Part shown: in pieces, positions 34,049 through 42,184 of the stretch
How positions within the stretch are numbered: position 1 is the stretch's first letter
Layout: each line of letters opens with the position of its first letter
DNA from: Enterocloster lavalensis
GTDB taxonomy: Bacteria; Bacillota; Clostridia; Lachnospirales; Lachnospiraceae
Assembly (NCBI RefSeq): GCF_902364025.1
Contig: NZ_CABJCG010000023.1
Coordinates: 32,406-96,405, forward strand
Direction: 5' to 3'
Length of the DNA: 64,000 nt
The notes under the pieces: generated by a model
The model's database searches: none
What the model saw: only the letters and a program-made list of their open reading frames with translations
Told to the model about the DNA's origin: nothing
Program-made: the position numbers and the translations under genes

Positions 34049-37000
34049 ATGAAAGATGTCAGTTACGAAATTTTAGATTTATTTGAAACGTATGGGAGCG
34101 ATCCGGAGGGGATCAGCCGCGCGCTGGCGGCGGAAAAACGGCCGGAGTACCTCTACGCGCTCTCCGATATCCGCCAGAATCTCCTGGAGTGGTATCCGTT
34201 TGACGGCACGGAGCAGGTGCTGGAGATCGGCTCCGGCTATGGAGCCCTGACCGGCCTGCTGGCAAAGCGCGCCGCCCATGTGACGGTTCTGGATGAGAGC
34301 GACGAGAATCTGGAGGTGAACCGCAGGAGAAACGGCGGGTGCGCCAATATTTCCTACGGGCTGGAAGATCCGTCCCGGAAATTTGACCTGGTGGTGATCT
34401 GCGGCGTGAAAAAGGGGACTTCGGCCCCGGCGGCCGTGGAACGGGGCTGCTCCTTCCTGGCGGAGGAGGGCTCACTCATTCTGGCCTGCGAGAACAGCCT
34501 GGGACTGCGCTATCTGGCGGGCGGCTCCCATGGGGAGGACCAGGCGGATTTCACCCGCTCCCAGGTGGCCGGGGCGTTTGCGGACCGTGGATTTAAGGAA
34601 GTGGAGTTCTACTATCCAACGCCGGATTACCGGCTTGCGGTGTCGATTTATTCCGACCGTTACCTTCCGGGTAAGGGAGAGCTGGCGGACGGGCCGGCCT
34701 ACGATGAACCGCGTTACAGCTGTGTGAATCAGGAGGCGGTCTTTGACCTTCTGGAGCAGGAGGGGGACTTCGGCCGTTTTTCCAACTCCTTTCTGGTGGC
34801 GGCGTCGAAAAAGGCGTGGGAGAGCAGAACCATTTTCGTTAAGTATAACCGCACCCGGCGGGAGGCATTTGCTATCCGCACCTCCATCGGGGAGGAAAAT
34901 GGACGGCGCTATGTGGAAAAAACGGCGCTGGACGACGCCGGGAGTTGGCACATCCTTTCGTTTGAGAAAAAGTACGCCCAGCTTCAGGCGCTGTGCCCCA
35001 ATATCCACATTTTAAAGCCGGAAATGGGTGGGGACGGCAGGTCCGTACGCTTTGAATTTCTGGCCGGAGTGACCCTGGCGGAGAAGCTGGGGCGACAGAT
35101 TTCGGACGGGAGGGCGCCGGTGGCGGCGATCCGGGAGGCCATGGACCTGGTATTTGCCGTGCCGGAGGACCAGACCGGTCCCTTCAAGGTGACGCCGGAA
35201 TTTACCGAGGTCTTTGGGGCGGTTCCTGAGCTGTCCGACCGGGCTTACCGGGCCAGCAACATCGACGGACTCTTTGAGAATCTCATGGAGGTGGACGGCC
35301 GGATTTATTGCCTGGATTACGAGTGGGTGTTCGACTTTCCGGTTCCGGCGGGATTTGTCCAATACCGGAATCTGGCTTATTTCTATTATAAATACCAGCG
35401 GCAGATGGTTTACGCCTCCCTGGAGGAATTTCTCGGGGAATTCGGCGTGAGCCGGGAGCTGGCGGGCGTCTACGGCGCGATGGAGCAGGCGTTTCAGGCC
35501 TATGTCCACGGCGACGGGAACCAGGGGTATCTGGCGAATTACCAACAGAAGGTGACCACGCTGGAGGAGCTGAAAGCGGCGGACGGCGAGCTGTCCAGGG
35601 CCAGGGAGCGGATCAACCAGCTTCAGGCCGAGGTGGAGGAGAAAAACCAGCAGATCCGCAAGGAGCAGGAGGTCCAGCGTCTGACCAACAACCATGTGGC
35701 CAATCTGGAAGTGATGATCAAGGACCTGCGCCACGAGATCGACGAGCTGGGCAAGTTCGCCACCTACCTAAACGGCCACGAGGCCCTGGTGTTCAAGGCC
35801 CGCCGTAAGCTGGGGGCCCAGGTGAACAAGGCGTTTCCCAAGGGCACCAGAAAGCGCAAGGTGTTGAATTACTGCTTTAACACGGTCAAGCACCCCTGCC
35901 GTTACGGAAAATTATATCTGACCAGCGAAGGGCGCAGGCAGATTGACGGAGATTTCAAGATCGGCGAGGATTATCTGAAATACGGCCGTTTGAAATTTAA
36001 AACCTATGATGAGGCGTCCGGGGAAATGCCGTTGGTGTCCATTGTAATCCCGTGCTACAACCAGGTGCATTACACCTACGCATGCCTGCAGTCCATTCTG
36101 GAACATACGGGCGACGTCTCCTACGAGGTGATTATTGCAGACGACGTGTCAACGGACGCCACGGCGGAGCTTGACAAGTTCGTGGAAGGGCTGGTGATCC
36201 GGCGCAATTCCACCAACCAGGGCTTTTTGCGCAACTGCAACCAGGCGGCTTTGGCGGCCCGGGGAAAATACATCATGTTCCTGAACAACGACACCAAGGT
36301 GACGCCGGGCTGGCTGTCCTCCCTGGTAAACCTGATCGAATCCGATCCGTCCATCGGCATGGTCGGCTCCAAGCTGGTGTACCCGGACGGCCGTCTCCAG
36401 GAGGCGGGCGGAATCATCTGGAGCGACGGTTCCGGCTGGAATTACGGGCGTCTGGACGACCCGGAAAAGGCGGAATACAACTATGTGAAGGATGTGGACT
36501 ACATTTCCGGGGCGGCGATCCTGCTGTCCGTCTCACTGTGGAAGCAGATCGGCGGTTTCGACGAGCGCTTTGCGCCGGCCTACTGCGAGGATTCGGATCT
36601 GGCATTTGAGGTGCGCCGGGCCGGTTACCGGGTGGTGTACCAGCCTCTTTCCAGGGTGATCCATTTTGAGGGCGTTTCCAACGGCACGGATGTGAACGGC
36701 ACCGGGCTCAAGCGCTATCAGGTGGAAAACAGCCGGAAGCTTAAGGAAAAGTGGGCCGGGGAGTTTAAAAAGCAGTGCGTCAACGACGGCAATCCCAACC
36801 CCTTTAGGGCCAGGGAGCGCAGCCAGGGCAAGCCGGTGGTGCTGGTGGTGGATCACTATGTGCCCACATTTGACCGGGATGCCGGTTCCAAGACCACGTA
36901 CCAGTATCTGAAAATGTTCCTGAAAAAGGGATATGTGGTGAAGTTCCTGGGAGACAATTTCCTTCACGAGGAACCGTATTCCACCGCATTGCAGCAGATG

Positions 37001-37945
37001 GGCATCGAGGTGCTTTACGGGGACGAGTACGCGGCGGGAATCTGGGACTGGATCAAGAAAAATGGGGACGAGATCGATTTCGCGTATCTGAACCGGCCCC
37101 ATATCGCCACCAAATATGTGGATTTTATCAAGGATTACACCAAAATCAAGGTGATTTATTACGGCCACGACCTGCATTTCCTGCGCCTGGGCCGGGAGTA
37201 TGAGCTGACCGGGGATATTAACATCAAGCGGGAGGCGGATTACTGGAAATCCGTGGAGCTGACCATGATGTACAAGGCGGCGGTTTCCTACTATCCGTCC
37301 AATGTGGAGGTGGAAGCCATCCACGCCATCGACGCGGGCATCCGGGCCAAGGCCATCACGGCTTACGTGTACGACACCTTCCTGACGGATATTCAGGACG
37401 ACTTCGCTAAACGGGAGGGGTTATTGTTCGTGGGCGGCTTCGCGCATCCGCCGAATGCGGACGCGGTGCTGTGGTTTGCGCGCGAGGTATTCCCGAAAAT
37501 CCGAGCGGAGCTGCCAGAAGTGAAATTCTACGTGGTGGGCTCCAAGGTCACGGAGGAGATCAAGGCATTAGCGCAGCCGGACAATGGGATTGTAATCAAG
37601 GGCTTTGTCAGCGAGGAAGAGCTGGCCCGTCTGTACGCCACCTGCAAAGTGGTGGTAGTGCCCCTGCGCTACGGAGCCGGGGTCAAGGGCAAGGTAGTGG
37701 AAGCCATCTACAATGGAGCCCCCATCGTCACCACCGCCACCGGAGCCGAAGGAATCCCCTTCGTAGATCAGGTATTAAAGATCGCAGACGGAGCCGAAAA
37801 CTTCGCCTCCGCCACCGTATCCCTATACCGCGACAATACACGCTGCCGCCAGCTCTGTCACAGGACCCAGGATTATATTCGGAAACACTTCAGCCTGGAC
37901 GGAGCCTGGGAAGTGGTGAAGGGGGACTTTTCGCGATGGCAATGA
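34049..37945 (+). CDS. Multi-domain glycan enzyme: methyltransferase - kinase-like - coiled coil - GT2 - GT4
   Basis: 1298 residues. About 50-160: SAM methyltransferase fold with motif I VLEIGSGYGALTGLL. About 230-480: a region with kinase-like features (KYNRTRREAFAIRTS, then a late YCLDYEWVFDFPVP resembling an APH/choline-kinase Asp motif). About 510-570: coiled coil. About 660-900: GT2 domain (VSIVIPCYNQVHYTYACLQS; DDVSTDATAE; LNNDTKVTPGW). About 930-1298: GT4-type domain (VDHYVPTFDRDAGSKTTYQY; LFVGGFAHPPNADA; GAGVKGKVVEAIYNGAPIVT). Such fusions resemble O-antigen chain-length/terminator enzymes (WbdD-like) in Wzt_C systems, so it could both extend and cap the polymer. The capping idea is inference. 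Confidence 0.85.
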   Translation: MKDVSYEILDLFETYGSDPEGISRALAAEKRPEYLYALSDIRQNLLEWYPFDGTEQVLEIGSGYGALTGLLAKRAAHVTVLDESDENLEVNRRRNGGCANISYGLEDPSRKFDLVVICGVKKGTSAPAAVERGCSFLAEEGSLILACENSLGLRYLAGGSHGEDQADFTRSQVAGAFADRGFKEVEFYYPTPDYRLAVSIYSDRYLPGKGELADGPAYDEPRYSCVNQEAVFDLLEQEGDFGRFSNSFLVAASKKAWESRTIFVKYNRTRREAFAIRTSIGEENGRRYVEKTALDDAGSWHILSFEKKYAQLQALCPNIHILKPEMGGDGRSVRFEFLAGVTLAEKLGRQISDGRAPVAAIREAMDLVFAVPEDQTGPFKVTPEFTEVFGAVPELSDRAYRASNIDGLFENLMEVDGRIYCLDYEWVFDFPVPAGFVQYRNLAYFYYKYQRQMVYASLEEFLGEFGVSRELAGVYGAMEQAFQAYVHGDGNQGYLANYQQKVTTLEELKAADGELSRARERINQLQAEVEEKNQQIRKEQEVQRLTNNHVANLEVMIKDLRHEIDELGKFATYLNGHEALVFKARRKLGAQVNKAFPKGTRKRKVLNYCFNTVKHPCRYGKLYLTSEGRRQIDGDFKIGEDYLKYGRLKFKTYDEASGEMPLVSIVIPCYNQVHYTYACLQSILEHTGDVSYEVIIADDVSTDATAELDKFVEGLVIRRNSTNQGFLRNCNQAALAARGKYIMFLNNDTKVTPGWLSSLVNLIESDPSIGMVGSKLVYPDGRLQEAGGIIWSDGSGWNYGRLDDPEKAEYNYVKDVDYISGAAILLSVSLWKQIGGFDERFAPAYCEDSDLAFEVRRAGYRVVYQPLSRVIHFEGVSNGTDVNGTGLKRYQVENSRKLKEKWAGEFKKQCVNDGNPNPFRARERSQGKPVVLVVDHYVPTFDRDAGSKTTYQYLKMFLKKGYVVKFLGDNFLHEEPYSTALQQMGIEVLYGDEYAAGIWDWIKKNGDEIDFAYLNRPHIATKYVDFIKDYTKIKVIYYGHDLHFLRLGREYELTGDINIKREADYWKSVELTMMYKAAVSYYPSNVEVEAIHAIDAGIRAKAITAYVYDTFLTDIQDDFAKREGLLFVGGFAHPPNADAVLWFAREVFPKIRAELPEVKFYVVGSKVTEEIKALAQPDNGIVIKGFVSEEELARLYATCKVVVVPLRYGAGVKGKVVEAIYNGAPIVTTATGAEGIPFVDQVLKIADGAENFASATVSLYRDNTRCRQLCHRTQDYIRKHFSLDGAWEVVKGDFSRWQ

Positions 37946-37961
37946 GCCGTGCAAAGATACG

Positions 37962-38063
37962 CTTGTGGGCCGCCTGGCGCGAGCTCGCTCGGGTCAGGCG
38001 GCCCGCAAGTGTAGCTTTATGGGGCGAAGCCCGCGACTTCGAAAACGCGCAGCGTTTTCGAAG
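37962..38063 (+). other. Two strong hairpins in the spacer before hddC
   Basis: Hairpin 1: 37962-37976 pairs with 37995-38009 (15 bp, one G-U). Hairpin 2: CTTCGAAAACGC (38037-38048) pairs perfectly with GCGTTTTCGAAG (38052-38063) around a 3-base loop. Neither is followed by a T-run. The 241-base spacer contains no convincing gene; frames crossing it are shadows. Confidence 0.7.
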
Positions 38064-38065
38064 TT

Positions 38066-38122
38066 GCCACGGCGGGGTAGTGGGGAGGAAAGCGAGCTCG
38101 CCACGGCGAGGCAGTGGGGCGG
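38066..38122 (+). repeat. Two imperfect copies of a 23-bp repeat
   Basis: 38066-38088 and 38100-38122 share GCCACGGCG.GG.AGTGGGG.GG with three differences and a 34-base period. They follow directly after the paired hairpins at 37962-38063. Confidence 0.7.
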
Positions 38123-38186
38123 AACACAAACCCGCTCACGCCACCCCTCACCCCTCATATCTCTCAAAATCAGGAGGAATTTCAAA

Positions 38187-38894
38187 ATGCAGGCAATACT
38201 TCTCGCCGGAGGCTTAGGCACCCGCCTACGCAGCGTAGTAAGCGACCGTCCCAAGCCCATGGCCCTGATCGAGGGCCGTCCGTTTATGGAATACGTCACC
38301 CGTGAGCTGGTCCGCCACGGCATCGCAGACATCATATTCGCCGTAGGCTACAAAGGCTCTATGGTGGAAGAACACTTTGGCGACGGCTCCGCCTACGGCT
38401 TCAAAGCCGCCTACGCCTACGAGGAAACCCTTCTGGGCACGGCGGGGGCCATTAAAAACGCCGGCCGGCTGATCACTGAGGACCGCTTCTTCGTATTAAA
38501 TGCGGATACATTCTACCAGATCGACTACACCCGCCTGACCCGCCTTCAGGACGAAATGAACCTGGACATGGCCCTGGTGCTGCGGGAGGTTCCCGATGTG
38601 TCCCGCTATGGGCAGGCGGTGCTGGACGGCGCGGGCCGTCTCACCGGCTTTAACGAAAAGACAACCGAAGCGCGGCCGGGCACCATAAACGGCGGTATTT
38701 ACCTGATGAAACGCGAATTGCTGGAAGATATCCCGGAGGGCAAGGTGTCCCTGGAGAACGAAATGATCCCACGCTGGCTGGAAACGGGGCGGCCTCTGGG
38801 CGGATTCGTCAACGACGGATATTTCATCGACATCGGGATTCCGGAGGCATATTACCAGTTTCAGGAAGATGTGATCCGGGGAACCGTGCGCTGA
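38187..38894 (+). CDS. hddC: D-glycero-alpha-D-manno-heptose 1-phosphate guanylyltransferase-like nucleotidyltransferase
   Basis: 235 residues, ATG 38187 after AGGAGG. Nucleotidyltransferase signature AILLAGGLGTRLRSVVSDRP (3-22) with KPMA, and later FVLNADTFYQID. As the neighbours are a heptose kinase, phosphatase and isomerase, the best call is HddC, making GDP-D-glycero-alpha-D-manno-heptose. The family alone would also allow other NDP-sugar pyrophosphorylases. Confidence 0.85.
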   Translation: MQAILLAGGLGTRLRSVVSDRPKPMALIEGRPFMEYVTRELVRHGIADIIFAVGYKGSMVEEHFGDGSAYGFKAAYAYEETLLGTAGAIKNAGRLITEDRFFVLNADTFYQIDYTRLTRLQDEMNLDMALVLREVPDVSRYGQAVLDGAGRLTGFNEKTTEARPGTINGGIYLMKRELLEDIPEGKVSLENEMIPRWLETGRPLGGFVNDGYFIDIGIPEAYYQFQEDVIRGTVR

Positions 38895-38969
38895 CGGCTG
38901 CGGTTCACGGCAATGATCCCGAGGGGCGGAACCGGCCAATCGGGAATCACTCATTTGGAGGAGAAAGTT

Positions 38970-40040
38970 ATGGTTATCAGAGGAAGAGCGCCGCTGCGCA
39001 TAAGCTTTGGCGGCGGAGGTACGGATGTGGCCCCGTTCTGCGAGGAGCAGGGCGGAGCGATTATCGGAAGCACCATCAACAAGTACGCTTACTGTTCCAT
39101 CGTTCCCAGAGACGACGACCAGATCGTAGTCCACTCCCTGGATTTCGATATGACGGTGAAGTACAACACCAACGAAAACTATGTGTACGACGGCAAGCTG
39201 GATCTGGTGACGGCGGCCCTCAAGGCAATGGACATCAAGCAGGGCTGCGAAGTTTACCTTCAGTGCGACGCGCCGCCCGGATCGGGCCTTGGAACCTCCT
39301 CCACGGTGATGGTGGCCATGCTGACCGCCATGTCCCGCTGGAAAGGCACCATGATGGATGCCTACGCCATGGCGGACCTGGCCTACCAGGTTGAGCGGCT
39401 GGACCTTAAGATTGACGGCGGTTACCAGGACCAGTACGCGTCCACCTTCGGCGGCTTCAACTTCATTGAGTTTCACGGCCGCAACAACGTGGTGGTGAAT
39501 CCCCTGCGCATCAAAAAAGACATTATCCACGAATTGCAGTATAACCTGCTGCTCTGCTACACCGGCAAGGTCCACGTTTCCGCCAACATCATCAAGGACC
39601 AGGTGCAAAACTACGAGAAGCAGGATGCGTTCCAGGCCATGTGCGAGGTGAAGGCTCTAGCCTACGCCCTGAAGGACGAACTGCTGAAAGGCAATCTGCA
39701 CAGCTTCGGAAAGCTTCTGGACTACGGCTGGCAGAGCAAAAAGCGCATGAGCACCAAGATTTCCAACCCGCAGATCGACGAGCTCTATGAGGAAGCGCTG
39801 AAGGCCGGGGCCATGGGCGGCAAGCTGCTGGGCGCCGGCGGCGGCGGTTTCCTGCTGCTGTACTGCCCCTACAACGTGCGCCACAAGGTGGCGGCGCGCA
39901 TGGAACAGATGGGCGGCCAGCTGACGGACTGGAATTTCGAGCTGCGGGGCGCTCAGAGCTGGGTGGCCGACGACGACCGCTGGCAGTACAACCAGGTCAA
40001 GGTGCATATGCCCAACGGGGAATACCGGTTCGATATTTAG
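38970..40040 (+). CDS. hddA: D-glycero-alpha-D-manno-heptose 7-phosphate kinase (GHMP kinase)
   Basis: 356 residues, ATG 38970 after GGAGGAG. GHMP motifs: RGRAPLRISFGGGGTDVAPF at the N-terminus, ATP loop PPGSGLGTSSTVMVAML near 107, and the C-terminal LLGAGGGGFLLLYCP near 288. It phosphorylates the 1-position of heptose 7-phosphate in the GDP-heptose route. The gmhB, gmhA and hddC neighbours make the assignment specific. Confidence 0.9.
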   Translation: MVIRGRAPLRISFGGGGTDVAPFCEEQGGAIIGSTINKYAYCSIVPRDDDQIVVHSLDFDMTVKYNTNENYVYDGKLDLVTAALKAMDIKQGCEVYLQCDAPPGSGLGTSSTVMVAMLTAMSRWKGTMMDAYAMADLAYQVERLDLKIDGGYQDQYASTFGGFNFIEFHGRNNVVVNPLRIKKDIIHELQYNLLLCYTGKVHVSANIIKDQVQNYEKQDAFQAMCEVKALAYALKDELLKGNLHSFGKLLDYGWQSKKRMSTKISNPQIDELYEEALKAGAMGGKLLGAGGGGFLLLYCPYNVRHKVAARMEQMGGQLTDWNFELRGAQSWVADDDRWQYNQVKVHMPNGEYRFDI

Positions 40041-40128
40041 AATCAGCCGTGGAAAGCGGGAGCGGGGCAGCTGCGGCAAGCCGTATGAAAAATTGCCCGC
40101 AATCACATCACAGAAGGAGCACACATCG

Positions 40129-40719
40129 ATGGATAAGGTAGTATTTCTGGACCGGGACGGGACAATCAACGAGGAGGTTCACTACCTCTACCGCCCAGAG
40201 GACTTCAAATTCCTGCCCGGCGTTCCGGAGGCCCTGAAAATGCTCACGGATTCCGGTTACAAGCTGGTGGTGGTGACCAACCAGGCCGGGGTTGCCAGGG
40301 GATATTACAGCGAGGCGGATGTGGTAAAGCTGCACGGTTATGTCAACCAACTGCTGAAACCGTACGGCACCGGAATTCATGGGTTCTACTACTGTCCCCA
40401 TCACCCGGAACACGGCAAGGGCCGCTACAAGACGGCCTGCGGCTGCCGCAAGCCTGGGATCGGTTTATTTGAACAGGCGGAAAAGGACTTTTCGGTGGAC
40501 AAATCCGCTTCCTATATGATCGGGGACAAGCTTCTGGACGTGGAGGCGGGAAAACGTTACGGCGTCACCTCCATTCTGGTGGGAACCGGGTATGGAGCCG
40601 GATACCGCCGGCAGGCGGAGGAGACGGGAACTCTGCCGGAATATGATTATTACGCGGAAACCCTGACGGAAGCGGCCCGGTGGATATTGCAGAGAGACGA
40701 GGATATCGCAAAGAGATAG
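40129..40719 (+). CDS. gmhB: D-glycero-D-manno-heptose 1,7-bisphosphate 7-phosphatase
   Basis: 196 residues, start ATG 40129 after AAGGAG. HAD motif FLDRDGTINEEVHYLYRPED near 6-25; zinc loop CPHHPEHGKGRYKTACGCRK (Cys and His ligands) near 94-113; motif IGDKLLDVEAGKR. It removes the 7-phosphate of heptose 1,7-bisphosphate. Located between hddA and gmhA. Confidence 0.93.
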   Translation: MDKVVFLDRDGTINEEVHYLYRPEDFKFLPGVPEALKMLTDSGYKLVVVTNQAGVARGYYSEADVVKLHGYVNQLLKPYGTGIHGFYYCPHHPEHGKGRYKTACGCRKPGIGLFEQAEKDFSVDKSASYMIGDKLLDVEAGKRYGVTSILVGTGYGAGYRRQAEETGTLPEYDYYAETLTEAARWILQRDEDIAKR

Positions 40720-40732
40720 GAGGAACATTCCA

Positions 40733-41371
40733 ATGAGTGAGATGGATTATCTGGAATTACTGATCAAACGTTACCCGGCGCTGTCGCCGGTGCGGGATTC
40801 GATTCTGGCGGCATACGAGACCATGAAGGAGTGCTACGAGAACGGCGGAACGCTTCTGGTGGCCGGAAACGGCGGAAGCTGCGCGGACAGCGAGCACATT
40901 GTGGGGGAGCTGATGAAGGGATTTGTGAAGCCCCGCCGTGTGTCCGAAGAATTTGCCAGGGCTTTGGCCCAGGCGGACCCCGAACGGGGGCCTGAGCTGG
41001 CGGCTAAGCTTCAGGGCGGACTTCCGGCCATCGCGCTGACCGGCCACAACGGCCTGACCACCGCATTTGCCAACGACGTGGACAGCAGCATGGCCTTTGC
41101 CCAGCAGTTAAACGGCTACGGCCGGAAGGGGGATGTGTTCCTGGGCATCTCCACCTCGGGAAATTCCGCCAATGTGATGTACGCCATGGCGGTTGCAAAG
41201 GCTAAGGGGATCCGCACCATCGCTCTCACCGGACGGGACGGGGGCGCTATGGGGCGCTCTGCGGACGTGGCGGTCATTGTGCCGGAAACGGAGACCTACA
41301 TGATTCAGGAGCTGCACCTTCCGGTCTACCACGCCCTGTGCCTGATGCTAGAGGAACATTTTTTCAAATAA
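40733..41371 (+). CDS. gmhA: Sedoheptulose 7-phosphate isomerase
   Basis: 212-residue SIS-domain protein with AGNGGSCADSEHIVGELMKG near 43-62 and ISTSGNSANVMYAMAVAKAK. It converts sedoheptulose 7-phosphate to D-glycero-D-manno-heptose 7-phosphate, the entry step of the heptose pathway. AGGAGG lies 12 bases upstream of the ATG. It completes the gmhA-hddA-gmhB-hddC set, all present within 3.2 kb. Confidence 0.93.
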   Translation: MSEMDYLELLIKRYPALSPVRDSILAAYETMKECYENGGTLLVAGNGGSCADSEHIVGELMKGFVKPRRVSEEFARALAQADPERGPELAAKLQGGLPAIALTGHNGLTTAFANDVDSSMAFAQQLNGYGRKGDVFLGISTSGNSANVMYAMAVAKAKGIRTIALTGRDGGAMGRSADVAVIVPETETYMIQELHLPVYHALCLMLEEHFFK

Positions 41372-41384
41372 GGAGCCAAACCCG

Positions 41385-42170
41385 ATGAAACATAAGCATG
41401 TATTTGCCATCTGCGCCTATAAGGACTCGCCATATCTGGAGAGCTGCATCCGCTCTCTGGTGGGGCAGCGCACCAAATCCCCGGTGATTCTCTGCACCTC
41501 CACGCCCAGCCCCTACATAGACGGGCTGGCCGGGCGGTACGGAATCCCGGTCTTTGTGCGGGACGGGGCCAGCAACATGCGGGACGACTGGAATTTTGCC
41601 TACCACATGGCGGACGGGGAGCTGGTGACCATCGCCCATCAGGACGACGTGTACCACAAGGATTATGTCACGGAGCTGCTGAGAGCTTACAGGCGCTACC
41701 CGGATATGACCATGTTCACATCGGACTATGTGATCGTGAAAAACGGCGCGCTGATCACCGGGGACAAAATGCTCCTGGTGAAGCGCCTGCTGCGCCTGCC
41801 CCTGCGTTTCCCGGCTCTGAATGACCGGGTCTGGGTGAAAAAGCTGCCCCTGATGTTCGGCAACTCCATCTGCTGCCCGGCGTCCACCTACCGGAAAGAC
41901 CGGTTGGGCGAGCCGCTGTTTTTGGAGGACTACAAGTTTGCCCTGGACTGGGCCAACCTTTTGGCGCTGGCGGAGCGGGACGGGCGCTTCATCTGCGTGG
42001 AACGCCCGCTTCTGTACTACCGGGTTCACGACGGCGCTACCACCAAACAGTGCATCGTAAACAACGACCGGGCCCGGGAGGAAGAGGAAATGTTCCGCAG
42101 ATTCTGGCCAGAGGCGGTGGTGAAGCTGCTGATGATACCCTACCGGACCGCTTATGACGAGTACCAATAG
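41385..42170 (+). CDS. Family 2 glycosyltransferase
   Basis: 261 residues: HVFAICAYKDSPYLESCIRS at the start and a conserved IAHQDDVYHKDYVTELLRAY near 84, in place of the usual DxD. It lies directly after gmhA (13 bases), so it is a candidate for the heptosyl transferase of the locus. The donor sugar is not proven. Confidence 0.8.
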   Translation: MKHKHVFAICAYKDSPYLESCIRSLVGQRTKSPVILCTSTPSPYIDGLAGRYGIPVFVRDGASNMRDDWNFAYHMADGELVTIAHQDDVYHKDYVTELLRAYRRYPDMTMFTSDYVIVKNGALITGDKMLLVKRLLRLPLRFPALNDRVWVKKLPLMFGNSICCPASTYRKDRLGEPLFLEDYKFALDWANLLALAERDGRFICVERPLLYYRVHDGATTKQCIVNNDRAREEEEMFRRFWPEAVVKLLMIPYRTAYDEYQ

Positions 42171-42184
42171 TCAGGAAAGGACGC

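Noticed and set aside
38066..38122. CRISPR array
   Set aside because: Only two imperfect 23-bp units with an 11-base gap; no spacers of typical size and no cas genes.
37471..38217. 248-residue frame bridging the large glycosyltransferase and hddC
   Set aside because: Its first half overlaps the confirmed GT4 domain in another frame and the rest crosses the hairpin and repeat region; composition is shadow-like.
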